Below, piece after piece: positions 16,450 through 27,356 of a stretch of 45,687 nucleotides of DNA. How positions within the stretch are numbered: position 1 is the first letter of the stretch; every line of letters begins with the position of its first letter. Origin of the DNA: Planctomycetota bacterium. Lineage in GTDB: Bacteria > Planctomycetota > JAJSAM01 > JAJVHW01. The stretch covers positions 1 through 45,687 of the forward strand of contig JAIOPE010000119.1 in the NCBI GenBank assembly GCA_021414065.1, given 5' to 3'. Both the position numbers and the translations under genes were made by a program. The notes under the pieces are model-generated. The model saw only the letters and a program-made list of their open reading frames with translations, was not told where the DNA came from and searched no databases.

Positions 16450-17442
16450 GTGACCGAACGAGAGACCCAAGACGACATCGAGTACGGGCGCAACGTGCTC
16501 GAAGCCGAGGCGCGCGCGGTGCGCGACCTCGTGCCGCTCGTGGACGCTGCGTTCCCTGCCGCCGTCGCGCTGCTCCTCGGGTGCGGCGGCCGCGTGGTCG
16601 TGACCGGCGTCGGCAAGTCGGGCATCATCGGTCAGAAGATCTCGGCGACGCTCTCGTCCACCGGAACGCCGTCGCTGTTCCTGCACTCCGGCGAGGCGGT
16701 GCACGGCGATCTCGGCCGCGTGCTCGCGGCCGACGTCGTGCTCGCGCTTTCGTACAGCGGCGGTACCGAAGAAGTCCTGCGCCTAGTGCCGGTGTTGCGG
16801 AAGATCGGCGCCCGCCTGATCGCCATCACCAGCACGCGGGACTCGCAACTCGGCCACCTGGCGGACGTGACGCTCTGCGTCGGCCGCGTAGAAGAAGCCT
16901 GCCCGATCGGTCTCGCGCCGACGTCGAGCACGACGGCGATGCTCGCGCTCGGCGATGCGCTCGCAATGACGGTGGCGCACCGCAAGCACTTCGACCGTGC
17001 CAGCTTCGCGCTGTTCCATCCCGGAGGCGCCCTCGGGCGCTCGCTCGTGACGGTCGGCGAGGTGATGCGACCCCGCGCGGAGATCCCCACCGTCGGCGCC
17101 AACACGACGGTCGCCGATGCGATCCGCGCCATGCGGCTCCCCGGGCGCGCGCGGACGCACTCCGCGGTCGTCGTCGTGGACGCCGAAGGCGCGCTGCTCG
17201 GGATCTTCACGCAGGGCGACTTCACGCGGCGCGTGGTCGAGGACCGGAGCGTGCTCGACGGGCCGGTGTCGGCGGCAATGACGCGGAACCCGCGCGTCGT
17301 CAGGACCACCGACCTGCTCGCCGACGCCCACCGCCTCTTCGAGAAGCAACGCTTCAACGTGCTGCCGGTGCTCGACGCGACGGACCGCGTCGCCGGCGTG
17401 CTCGAAGTGCAAGACGTCCTGGAGTTCGGCGTTGCGCTGTGA
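16450..17442 (+). CDS. kdsD: Arabinose-5-phosphate isomerase
   Basis: Converts D-ribulose 5-phosphate to D-arabinose 5-phosphate, the first step towards Kdo for LPS. 330 residues from GTG at 16450, which has GAGG six bases upstream. The SIS domain shows TGVGKSGIIGQKISATL, LHSGEAVHGDLGRV and LALSYSGGTEEVL (about residues 45-110), with HPGGALGRSLV near 195. Two CBS domains follow (about 210-325). Length and order match KdsD. It overlaps kdsC by 11 bp at the head of the LPS operon. Confidence 0.93.
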   Translation: MTERETQDDIEYGRNVLEAEARAVRDLVPLVDAAFPAAVALLLGCGGRVVVTGVGKSGIIGQKISATLSSTGTPSLFLHSGEAVHGDLGRVLAADVVLALSYSGGTEEVLRLVPVLRKIGARLIAITSTRDSQLGHLADVTLCVGRVEEACPIGLAPTSSTTAMLALGDALAMTVAHRKHFDRASFALFHPGGALGRSLVTVGEVMRPRAEIPTVGANTTVADAIRAMRLPGRARTHSAVVVVDAEGALLGIFTQGDFTRRVVEDRSVLDGPVSAAMTRNPRVVRTTDLLADAHRLFEKQRFNVLPVLDATDRVAGVLEVQDVLEFGVAL

Positions 17443-18004
17443 CGAGATCCTGAGGTCGCTCGACCCCGCGGTCCGCGAGGCGTTCGCCCGTGTCGAGGCC
17501 CTGGCGCTCGACGTGGACGGCGTGCTCACGGACGGCGGGATCACCTGCCGCGCCGACGGCACCGAGAGTCTCACGTTCAACGTGCGCGACAGCTCCGGAG
17601 TGTGGCAGGCGCACAAGGCGGGCATCCGGGTCGGGATCGTGACCGGCCGCGCGACGGGCATTCCCGAGTCGAAGCCCGCGATCTTCCCGTTCTCCGGCAC
17701 GCGCACCGGCCGCCTTGACAAGGCGGAGGCGTTGCTCTCGCTCCTGGCGGAGTGGGGCGTCGCGCCGGAGCGTTGTGCGTACGTGGGCGACGACGTCCTC
17801 GACGCGCCGGCCCTGCGCGTCGCCGGACTCCCGATCTGCGTCGCGGACGCCGACCCCGACCTCATCCCGCTCGCCCGATACGTCACGCGGAAGCCCGGCG
17901 GGCGCGGCGCGGTCCGTGAGGTGACCGACCTTCTCCTCGAGGCCCGCGGCGCGCGCACAGCGTTGTATGCCCGGCTCTTCGGACCTGCGGGAGACCGGCC
18001 GTGA
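17432..18004 (+). CDS. kdsC: 3-deoxy-D-manno-octulosonate 8-phosphate phosphatase
   Basis: HAD-family phosphatase releasing Kdo from Kdo-8-phosphate. The nucleophile motif is LALDVDGVLTDGG near residue 26, followed by IVTGRATG (motif II), a Lys in GRLDKAEAL, and YVGDDVLDAPAL (motif III). 190 residues, normal for a cap-less KdsC. The start is TTG at 17432, inside the end of kdsD; no better start lies before the DxD motif. Its stop overlaps the GTG of the next gene (GTGA), indicating tight translational coupling. Confidence 0.9.
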   Translation: MRCDEILRSLDPAVREAFARVEALALDVDGVLTDGGITCRADGTESLTFNVRDSSGVWQAHKAGIRVGIVTGRATGIPESKPAIFPFSGTRTGRLDKAEALLSLLAEWGVAPERCAYVGDDVLDAPALRVAGLPICVADADPDLIPLARYVTRKPGGRGAVREVTDLLLEARGARTALYARLFGPAGDRP

Positions 18005-20949
18005 ACGTTGCGATCCTGGTGCGCCGATCGACGGTTTTCGTCGTGGCGTTCCTCGGCGGCATGTCGGTCGTCGTCTGGGCGGCCGGCAGCCTGTTCGTGG
18101 AGAACGGCGGCACGACGGCGCCGCCCGCGCACGCCGACGTGCCGGCGGCGGAGATCGTGTCGGTGGACCGGGGTTCGGGTCTCGGCCCCGGAAAGAACGG
18201 CCGCCTGGACCGCGACGACGTCGCGATCGTGGACGGCCGCCCGATCCCCTTCCGCGAGCTGTCGGCCGAGTGGGAGTCCTCCGAGCCGCGCAGTTCGCGT
18301 GAGCCGGGCGTGCGACTGCTCGCGTTGACGGGTGCCCGCATCGTCTTCTATCCGCGACCGGAGAGCGCAACGCCGCCCGCGGCCGACGAGCGCGCCGACG
18401 GTACGACCGTGGTCGCCGGTCGCACGGCCCTCCTCAAACAACGCGAGAACGCACCGGCTTCTGCACGGCTCGAAGGCGGCTCTTCCGCCACGCACCGGCT
18501 GGCCGCAGGCGAGTCAATGGTGCTTCGCGCCGACACGCTCGACGTTCGTACCGAAGAGCGGGGCGCCGGCCGCGCGCCGGTCCACGTACTGGAGACGGCC
18601 GACGACGTCATGATCGAGAGCGGGGGTTCCGAGATGACCGGCCGCGGGCTCATCGCGGAGTTCGACACGGGGCGTGGTGCAGGGGCGCGACGCGCGATCC
18701 GCGTCGAGAAGAACGTGCGCGGGAAACTGCACGCAGGCGGCGGAGCGAGCGGCGTGCGGCAGAAGGCCGGGGCGACCGCTTCGACTCCGCCCGAGACGAC
18801 GCTCGAGTGCTCGGGATCGGCCGACATCGAGGCCATCGACCGTCCGGGCCGCGACGGTCGCCAACCGTGGCGGTCCACGTTCCGCGAGGACGTGCGCGTG
18901 GACGACGGCGGCTCGACGATGACGGCGGACCACGTGGCCGTGGACTTCGTGCGGACGGGCACAGCGGACCGCGCGGCCGGCGCCGAGTCCACGGAGATCC
19001 GCAGTCTGGCGGCGACCGGTCAGGTGCGCGTGAACGGCCGCGACGGGCAGGGCGGGTTCCACCTGTCGTGCGAGCGACTCCGACGATTCGCGGAGGACGC
19101 GGTCACCGACGTGACGGTGCTCGAGGGGTCGCCGGTGCTGCGCTTCGAAGGACGCAGCCAGACCGCCGCCGCAGGGGCGCCGATCTCCACATTCGAGGTG
19201 CGCTGCACCGGACCCGTCCGCATGCGGGAGCGCCGCACGGCGGCGACCCGCGACGCGGCCGGTAAGGATGTCGTCTCGAACGTCACGATCGAGTTCACGG
19301 GCGACGTGGTGGCCACGGAACGCGTCGCCGCCGGAGGCGACATCCGGAGCGAAATCAATGCGCCGCGCGTGACGATCGAGTGCAGACGCACGCCTCAGGG
19401 CCGGCTCGATCCGCGTGTCGTGCGCGCCGAGCAGGGCGCGGAGGGGCGCTTCCTCGACGTCGCCGTCCGCGCGCAGACCATTGTCGCGACGGCGCCCGAC
19501 GCTCCCGGGCGGCCGCAGCGCATCGCGTTGACCGGCTCGCCGATCGTCTCGCAGGCGATCGCCGAAGGCGCGAACCCGCTCGGCGGCGCCGAGCGCGCGG
19601 GGCGACTGCTGCTGTCGTCGGACGGCAGGATCGATCTCGAACTCGCGCCGGACCCGGCGCCGGGCGTGAAGCCCACAGGGACACGTGCCTCGGCGAAGGT
19701 CGCAGGGAAGATGACCGTGCGCAAGACGGTCGGAGATGTCGAAAGCTGGCGGCTGACGTCGCAGGACGGCGACGCGCGCGTGGGCTGGGACGGCGCGATC
19801 GAAGACCTGCACGCCAACGGCGACGCGGTTCTCTCGGGTCGCGGGGGCGACGACGGAAAGCGGCGGGCCGATCTCTCGGGCTCTCGCATCACGTTGCGCC
19901 GCGGCGCCGCGGGTGCGGGTGCGGGCGCGGGCGCGGCAGCGGCGAAGGCCGACGCGTGGAAGCAACTCGACGCGTTCGTCGAGTCATCGGCCATGAACCC
20001 GGCGCAGGCCGTCGTGAACGAGGGCGGCGCCGACGGCGCACGCACGCATCGTGTTCGCGCGAACGAACTGGTCTATGGCGAAGACGGCAGCGTCATACGG
20101 GCGCACGGCGCCGCGCACGCCGACATGCACCAGGGGTCCGGCGGGCGACCGGACTCCGGCGCGGTCACAATCGACGCCGACGACCTGCGGGTGGACCTCG
20201 ACCGCGACGGCGACGAGCGCGCGACGGTGCGACTGCTCACGGCGACCGGGTCCGTGCGGCTCGACGGCGCGCACAAGCTGTTCGGCGAGCGCGTCGTCTA
20301 CAAGCCGCTTCAGGGCGAGGCGGAGGCGACGGGTCGGCCGGCGCGCATCGTCCGGACCGACGAGAGCTACGCGTCGGGGCCGCTCATCCGCGCGTGGTTC
20401 AACCCCAAGGCGACCGGCGGCGACCGGTTCCTGCGCGCATCGCTGCCCCTCGGCGGAGAGATCGTCGCGTACCACGTGGCGCCGGCGCGGCAACGGGTCA
20501 CAACCACATGCAAGGGTCCGCTCGATCTGACGCGCACCACCGCGGCGGCCGTGCGCCAGGTGGTGTCGGTGTACGAGTCGCGCCGAACGGACGGCGGTTG
20601 GAACAGCGACTCGAGGATCGACTGCGAACGGCTCGATCTGACGTTCGACCAGACCGGGGCCGAGGGGGCGTCGTCGGACCGCATACGTTCGATGATCGCG
20701 ACGGGCACGCCCGACTCTCCCGCCCGCATTCACTCGAACAATCCCGGCGGCGACCGCGAGGCGATCGCGGAGGCGGAGCGGATCGAGGCGAAGCGCGAGT
20801 CTGCGCTTCTCTTCCTGACGTGTCCGTCGGACCTGACCAGCGTCTACCTGCACGACGTCGCGGCCGGTCGCCGGGTCCGGTGCGACGCGGCCACGTTCAA
20901 CTACGTGACCTACGAGTGGATCACCGAGCGGCCGCGGGAGGTGGAGTGA
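18001..20949 (+). CDS. Very large LptC/LptA (OstA)-like LPS-transport protein
   Basis: 982 residues, GTG start overlapping the kdsC stop. An N-terminal membrane helix lies at about residues 8-29 (RRSTVFVVAFLGGMSVVVWA), as in LptC. The rest is a long series of short beta-strand units of the OstA/LptA kind, for example EMTGRGLIAEFDTG, STMTADHVAVDFVR, LFGERVVYKPLQGEAEATG and a terminal CDAATFNYVTYEW. Normal LptC and LptA are each about 190 residues, so this would give several jellyroll modules in one chain. It sits where lptC-lptA usually follow kdsC. A role as a trans-periplasmic LPS bridge is inference; lptB is not nearby. Confidence 0.7.
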   Translation: MNVAILVRRSTVFVVAFLGGMSVVVWAAGSLFVENGGTTAPPAHADVPAAEIVSVDRGSGLGPGKNGRLDRDDVAIVDGRPIPFRELSAEWESSEPRSSREPGVRLLALTGARIVFYPRPESATPPAADERADGTTVVAGRTALLKQRENAPASARLEGGSSATHRLAAGESMVLRADTLDVRTEERGAGRAPVHVLETADDVMIESGGSEMTGRGLIAEFDTGRGAGARRAIRVEKNVRGKLHAGGGASGVRQKAGATASTPPETTLECSGSADIEAIDRPGRDGRQPWRSTFREDVRVDDGGSTMTADHVAVDFVRTGTADRAAGAESTEIRSLAATGQVRVNGRDGQGGFHLSCERLRRFAEDAVTDVTVLEGSPVLRFEGRSQTAAAGAPISTFEVRCTGPVRMRERRTAATRDAAGKDVVSNVTIEFTGDVVATERVAAGGDIRSEINAPRVTIECRRTPQGRLDPRVVRAEQGAEGRFLDVAVRAQTIVATAPDAPGRPQRIALTGSPIVSQAIAEGANPLGGAERAGRLLLSSDGRIDLELAPDPAPGVKPTGTRASAKVAGKMTVRKTVGDVESWRLTSQDGDARVGWDGAIEDLHANGDAVLSGRGGDDGKRRADLSGSRITLRRGAAGAGAGAGAAAAKADAWKQLDAFVESSAMNPAQAVVNEGGADGARTHRVRANELVYGEDGSVIRAHGAAHADMHQGSGGRPDSGAVTIDADDLRVDLDRDGDERATVRLLTATGSVRLDGAHKLFGERVVYKPLQGEAEATGRPARIVRTDESYASGPLIRAWFNPKATGGDRFLRASLPLGGEIVAYHVAPARQRVTTTCKGPLDLTRTTAAAVRQVVSVYESRRTDGGWNSDSRIDCERLDLTFDQTGAEGASSDRIRSMIATGTPDSPARIHSNNPGGDREAIAEAERIEAKRESALLFLTCPSDLTSVYLHDVAAGRRVRCDAATFNYVTYEWITERPREVE

Positions 20950-21344
20950 TGGACATCGGGATGGGTGAGATCCTGCTGATCCTGCTGTTCGCGCTGCTCG
21001 TGTACGGCGGCCGGCTCCCCGAAGTCGCCCGGTCTCTCGGCCGGAGCCTCGCTGAGGTGAAGAAGAGCCTGAGCGACACGACCTCAAGTGTCCGGCGGCA
21101 ACTCGATGAGGTGCATTCGGCCGTTGATGTTCCTGTGGAGGAGGAGGAGCGTCCGCGCACCGTGCGACGCGTGACGCCGCCGACCGCAGAACCGGTCGCA
21201 ACCGCAGCGGCCTCGCAGGCGGAGCTGGCCACGGAGGACGTCTCAGGCGGCGCGACAGCGGGCGAAGCAGCCGCGCGCGCAGCGATGCCGGGTGACGCAG
21301 CGCCGCCGAGCGACGGTGCCCAGGGGCCGAAGTCCGCCGGCTGA
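20949..21344 (+). CDS. tatA: Sec-independent translocase TatA/E-type subunit
   Basis: 131 residues, ATG overlapping the previous stop by one base. The N-terminal short membrane helix (MGEILLILLFALLVYGG), the hinge with LPEVARSLGRSL and the amphipathic helix AEVKKSLSDTTSSVRRQL are diagnostic for TatA/B. The C-terminal half is a disordered Ala/Glu/Pro-rich tail. It would form the protein-conducting part of the Tat pathway, which exports folded proteins. tatC is not in the window. It ends two bases from the end of the converging gene at 21347. Confidence 0.9.
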   Translation: MDIGMGEILLILLFALLVYGGRLPEVARSLGRSLAEVKKSLSDTTSSVRRQLDEVHSAVDVPVEEEERPRTVRRVTPPTAEPVATAAASQAELATEDVSGGATAGEAAARAAMPGDAAPPSDGAQGPKSAG

Positions 21345-21346
21345 GA

Positions 21347-22474
21347 TCAGACGCGCGACTTGCGCTTCGCTTCGGGCGTCCGGTGCACCGCGTCGTCGCC
21401 GATGTCGAAGATCGACTCCCATCCGGTCTGACCGGGAGCGGCGGCCTTCGGCTGCGGGGTTTCGGGCGCCGTGGCGGGACTCGGGAGCACCGGTGCTGCG
21501 CGGCTCCCGAGCTTGGGTCGCGGTGAGTCGTCGAGCCGCGCGGAAGCCGGTGCGGGCGCAGCAGGTACCACGGGCGCGTTCGGCGCAGCCGGGGCTCGGC
21601 CGAGGAGTTGCTGGATCGGCGAGACCTTCTGGGCGACGACGGGTGACGTCGGCGGACTCGCGGCGGGCGCGACCGGCTGTGGGACGGGTGCAACCGCTGG
21701 GGCCGCGTGTGCCGCAGGTTGTGCTGCGGCCGGCGCCGGACGGACGCCGCGGTCGAACTGCGGCTTCTTCGCAACTGCCGGCTGGTCGTGGCCACCGAAC
21801 ACAGCCGCGCCATGAACACCGTGCGCGAGGGAACCGGCGGATGCGTTCAGTTGCAGCGAGATCCGCGGGAGATCGAGTGCGGGGAGGGGGGTCTCCTCGG
21901 GCGCGTGGGGCTGTGCGGCAGCCGCGGGTGTCGGCGCGGGCGACGGAACCAGCGACGGGCTCTGGCCGGCCGCTACGGCGACGGCTCGCGCGGCCGAGGC
22001 GGCGATTGCCGTACGGTTACCGCGGCGCTTCAGGGCTTCGTCGATCACCTCGCGCATTGCGCGGCGGACCCCTACGTAGAGGAACACCGTGCAACCGGTC
22101 TTCTCGATGATCTCCTCGATCGACTCCAGTGTGGGCGTCTCGACGCACACGACGGCGATCGACTTCCCGAACTGATCGATCGGGAGAAGCGAGTGCTCGC
22201 GGCACCAGGGGAGCGGCAGGAGATCGAGCACCGGACCGGGTATCGAGTACAGCTTCACGTCAACGAACGGCAACGCGTAGTGACCCGCGACGAGTTTCGC
22301 GAGGTCCCACTCGTCCACCGTGCCCGAGTCGATCAGGACGTCGGACAGCAGCTTGCCCGACTGGTCCTGCTGGGCCTGTGCGGCGTCCAGGCGCTCACGA
22401 TCGAGCACCCCTTCATCGACGAGGATGTCGTCGAGCCGGGTCCGCAGGAGCTTCTCGAGGTGGTTCCGATACAT
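21347..22474 (-). CDS. GspE/PilB N-terminal (MshEN) domain protein with disordered tail
   Basis: 375 residues. Residues 10-150 match the type II secretion/type IV pilus ATPase N-terminal domain: LDDILVDEGVLDRERLDAAQ, LLSDVLIDSGTVDEWDLAKL, LPFVDVKLYSIPGPVLDLLP and HSLLPIDQFGKSIAVVC. Residues 165-360 are Pro/Ala-rich and disordered, with a short conserved-looking end (GWESIFDIGDDAVHRTPEAK). The ATPase domain is absent and the protein ends normally, so it is a stand-alone domain. Some MshEN domains bind cyclic di-GMP; whether this one does is unknown. It lies 70 bp downstream of gyrB on the same strand and may be co-transcribed. Confidence 0.8.
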   Translation of the reverse strand: MYRNHLEKLLRTRLDDILVDEGVLDRERLDAAQAQQDQSGKLLSDVLIDSGTVDEWDLAKLVAGHYALPFVDVKLYSIPGPVLDLLPLPWCREHSLLPIDQFGKSIAVVCVETPTLESIEEIIEKTGCTVFLYVGVRRAMREVIDEALKRRGNRTAIAASAARAVAVAAGQSPSLVPSPAPTPAAAAQPHAPEETPLPALDLPRISLQLNASAGSLAHGVHGAAVFGGHDQPAVAKKPQFDRGVRPAPAAAQPAAHAAPAVAPVPQPVAPAASPPTSPVVAQKVSPIQQLLGRAPAAPNAPVVPAAPAPASARLDDSPRPKLGSRAAPVLPSPATAPETPQPKAAAPGQTGWESIFDIGDDAVHRTPEAKRKSRV

Positions 22475-22544
22475 CGCGCTGTACTCATCGGCAGGCCACC
22501 CTCGCGGATGTAGGGCCGGCGCAGGCGAGTCGCAGCGGAGACCG

Positions 22545-25082
<2,538 letters not shown>

Positions 25083-25538
25083 TCAGAACACTCCCGGCCG
25101 GAACCGGAGACCGGTCACGCGGCCCGTTGCGCCGGCGACCGGAACCTTGGCGGGGTCCCGGGACGCGGCGCGAGACAACTCGGCTTCGGCCTCGATGAGC
25201 CGGGCGAGCAACTCGTCCCGGCGGAAACTCTGGAGTTCGGACAGCAGCGCCGTCGAACGCACCTCGACGGTCAAGACACCCCGCTGCAGGGTCGCGGGTC
25301 GGGTCTCGGTGGCCAGCTCAGGGCCCGCAGCGCGCTCCCAGGCGACGGCGACCAGCGACTGGGTGCGCCGGGTCCTGTTCGGGCCCCGAGCCGACGGGCG
25401 GTACTCAGGAAGCGTCCTGCGGAGGATGTCGCCGATCGCCTCGGCGGCACCCCCGCGCTTGGCGTCGGGGTGGGCGGCGCCGGGCGCGTCAGGTGTCGGC
25501 CCTCCGGCGCGGGACGGACCGGACCCTGTCGGAGTCAC
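25083..25538 (-). CDS. dciA: DUF721/DciA-family protein, probable helicase-loading factor
   Basis: 151 residues. DUF721 core: VAVAWERAAGPELATETRPATLQRGVLTVEV, broken here as VAVAWERAAG, then RGVLTVEVRSTALLSEL and QSFRRDELLARL. DciA interacts with and loads the replicative helicase DnaB in bacteria lacking DnaC, and its place between dnaN and gyrB agrees. The start is GTG at 25538. N-terminal 30 residues are low complexity. The gene lies 16 bp after dnaN and 3 bp before gyrB. Confidence 0.85.
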   Translation of the reverse strand: MTPTGSGPSRAGGPTPDAPGAAHPDAKRGGAAEAIGDILRRTLPEYRPSARGPNRTRRTQSLVAVAWERAAGPELATETRPATLQRGVLTVEVRSTALLSELQSFRRDELLARLIEAEAELSRAASRDPAKVPVAGATGRVTGLRFRPGVF

Positions 25539-25554
25539 CGCGGCTCCCTGACGA

Positions 25555-26685
25555 TCACTCGATGCTCACCGGCATGACCACGTACACGTAGTCGCCTTCG
25601 ACGATCTTGCCGGGCGACTTGCGGTCGTTCCACTCGAACTGCACGCCGTCGGCCGTGAGCACGTTCAGCGCCTCCAGGAGGAACTCGGGGTTGAACCCCA
25701 CGGCTTCGTCGCCACCCTGGAAGTCGCACTCGACGATCTCTTCGGCCGAACCGTCGGCCGAGTGCGCCGACACCGTGAGTCCGTCGGCCTTGAACTCCAA
25801 CCGGACGCTCTGGGCATCGCGACTCGTCACGAGCGACGCCCGCTTCAGCGCCGAGGTGAAGGCATCCCTTCGGACGATCGCCTTCTGCTTGCAGCTTGCC
25901 GGGATGACGTCCTTGTAGTTCGGGAAGCTGCCCTCGACGAGGCGAGACACGACGCTCACCCGGCTGGTACGAGCGCACATGTGACTGCTCGCGACCGACA
26001 GACGCACCTCGGTGTCGCCGTCGGTCAGCGACTTGTCGAGTTGCTGGAGCCCCTTCGTCGGCACGATCGCCTGGAACTCCCCGGGCGTCGAGTTGACGAC
26101 CGGCGCCGTCGCTCGGGCGAGCCGTCGGCCGTCGGTGGCGACGAACTCGATCACCCCGCCCTCAGCCCTCACCAACACGCCGTTGAGCGCGTAGCGCATC
26201 CGCTCCCGCGCCGCAGCGAACGCGGTCAGCCGGATGAGCGTCTTCAGCGAAGATGCTGCGATGACGACCGACTTCGCGTCGTCCACCGTCGGGATCTCCG
26301 GGAAGTCCTCCGGCGACTGGCCCTGCAACTTGAAGCGACCCCGTGCTGCGGAGATCGTGCACTCGCGCTGATCGGCGTTCCACGCGAACGTGACTCCGCC
26401 CTTCGGGAGCTCTCTGCAGATCGCAACCAGGCGTTGCGCTGGAACGACCGCCGTGCCGGGCTGCTCGATCCGTACGGTCGGCGTCGGGCCGTCGCCGATC
26501 GGAACGCGGACGCGCATGCCGATCTCGAGGTCGGTGCCGAGGATCTCGAGGCCCGGGTGGTCGCCCTCGTTCGACGCGATGATCTCGACGCTCTCGTAGA
26601 CCGGGTGGATGCCCTTCGACGCCACCACGCCCGAGACGGCGCCGAGGGCCTTGACGAGTTCGTCGCGTTCGCAGGTGAATCGCAT
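25555..26685 (-). CDS. dnaN: DNA polymerase III beta sliding clamp
   Basis: 376 residues, the normal clamp length, with the three-domain repeated fold: MRFTCERDELVKALGAVSGVV at the start (broken as MRFTCERDELVKAL), FKLQGQSPEDFPEIP and TDGRRLARATAPV in the middle, NPEFLLEAL and YVYVVMPVSIE at the end. The C-terminal M-P-V motif closes the ring as in known clamps. It tethers polymerase III to DNA. ATG at 26685. It lies downstream of dnaA across a 671-bp gap, which is unusually long for this gene pair. Confidence 0.97.
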   Translation of the reverse strand: MRFTCERDELVKALGAVSGVVASKGIHPVYESVEIIASNEGDHPGLEILGTDLEIGMRVRVPIGDGPTPTVRIEQPGTAVVPAQRLVAICRELPKGGVTFAWNADQRECTISAARGRFKLQGQSPEDFPEIPTVDDAKSVVIAASSLKTLIRLTAFAAARERMRYALNGVLVRAEGGVIEFVATDGRRLARATAPVVNSTPGEFQAIVPTKGLQQLDKSLTDGDTEVRLSVASSHMCARTSRVSVVSRLVEGSFPNYKDVIPASCKQKAIVRRDAFTSALKRASLVTSRDAQSVRLEFKADGLTVSAHSADGSAEEIVECDFQGGDEAVGFNPEFLLEALNVLTADGVQFEWNDRKSPGKIVEGDYVYVVMPVSIE

Positions 26686-26752
26686 CTAGTTGGACTCCAC
26701 GGACGAGGTCCTGTTCGATTCGTTGATTCTTGTGGCCGTAGTCATAAGCGCG

Positions 26753-26771
26753 GTGGATCCTGGGGATCCAC
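26753..26771. promoter_or_regulatory. Perfect dyad with DnaA-box-like cores
   Basis: GTGGATCC-TGG-GGATCCAC is an exact inverted repeat 67 bp upstream of the dnaN start. Each arm keeps the ATCCAC core of a DnaA box. It could be an origin or dnaN-regulatory site. Confidence 0.4.
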
Positions 26772-27043
26772 GCCCTGCACGGGTCCGGACTTCCCGTGCT
26801 TCCAGGGCGCCCCGGCGACTGTCCCCAGCGTTCTCCACCGTGCAGACTCGGGGGAGGGGCCGTGTCGAACAGCCGGGGGTCGGGGAGAGTTGCGCGGGGC
26901 ACCCTGGAATACGCCACGAATCGTACACATCCGCGGGGGCTGTTCGAAGAGGCTTCCCACAAGGAACTGACCAGCTCCCAACAGCGCTCCGAGGGCGGTT
27001 GGAAGGGCGGTCGGAGCCGCGCAACGCGGTGCTCGCCCGAAGC

Positions 27044-27213
27044 ATGCACGAGGCTTCGCGCCTGGGCGAGCGCTGTCGTCGAGGACTGTCGTCGATGGCG
27101 GTCGCCGTGACTGTCTGCCCGCCGCGTCGGAACCCTTGCGGGGCTTGACGAAGCCGACGCTGCGGGCTCGCCCTTGCGATCATCTCCGCGCATCCCGTCC
27201 AGGACGGTCTGCT
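27044..27213. repeat. Dispersed GC-rich repeat, copy 1
   Basis: Aligns with 45543 to the window end. Shared words: CTTCGCGCCTGG against CTCCGCGCCTGG, then CCCTTGCG-GGCTTGAC-AAGCCGACGCTGCGGG, and CGTCCAGGAC. The copies differ by indels in the middle. It has no coding character. Confidence 0.55.
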
Positions 27214-27322
27214 GCGGCTCGGACGTGCCTTGAATCGGCGCCGGCGGGCCCCGTCGGGGGTGTGCAGGCGCGCGCCGCCGTGAGCAGTTCGAGTACGCCC
27301 GGTGGCGACACGCAGAGGGCGG

Positions 27323-27340
27323 CCGGAGCGGCCGCTCCGG
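27323..27340 (-). terminator. Perfect 18-nt palindrome downstream of dnaA
   Basis: CCGGAGCGGCCGCTCCGG is an exact palindrome 16 bases after the dnaA stop on the minus strand. It could fold into a hairpin, but no U-tract follows, so intrinsic termination is uncertain. A protein-binding site is equally possible. Confidence 0.35.
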
Positions 27341-27356
27341 GGGCCCGGGGCGCCGG

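Larger units (their letters stand above)
26686..27356. other. dnaA-dnaN intergenic region, candidate oriC
   Basis: A 671-bp gap with no gene. At its left is a relatively AT-rich stretch (about 26712-26750) beside a perfect dyad containing two ATCCAC cores (26753-26771), the core of the DnaA box TTATCCACA. Weaker box-like words are TTCTCCACC near 26830 and TTCCCACAA near 26954. The right half holds a dispersed repeat (27044-27213) and a strong palindrome (27323-27340). No full consensus DnaA box is seen, so origin status is inference from location. Confidence 0.4.
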
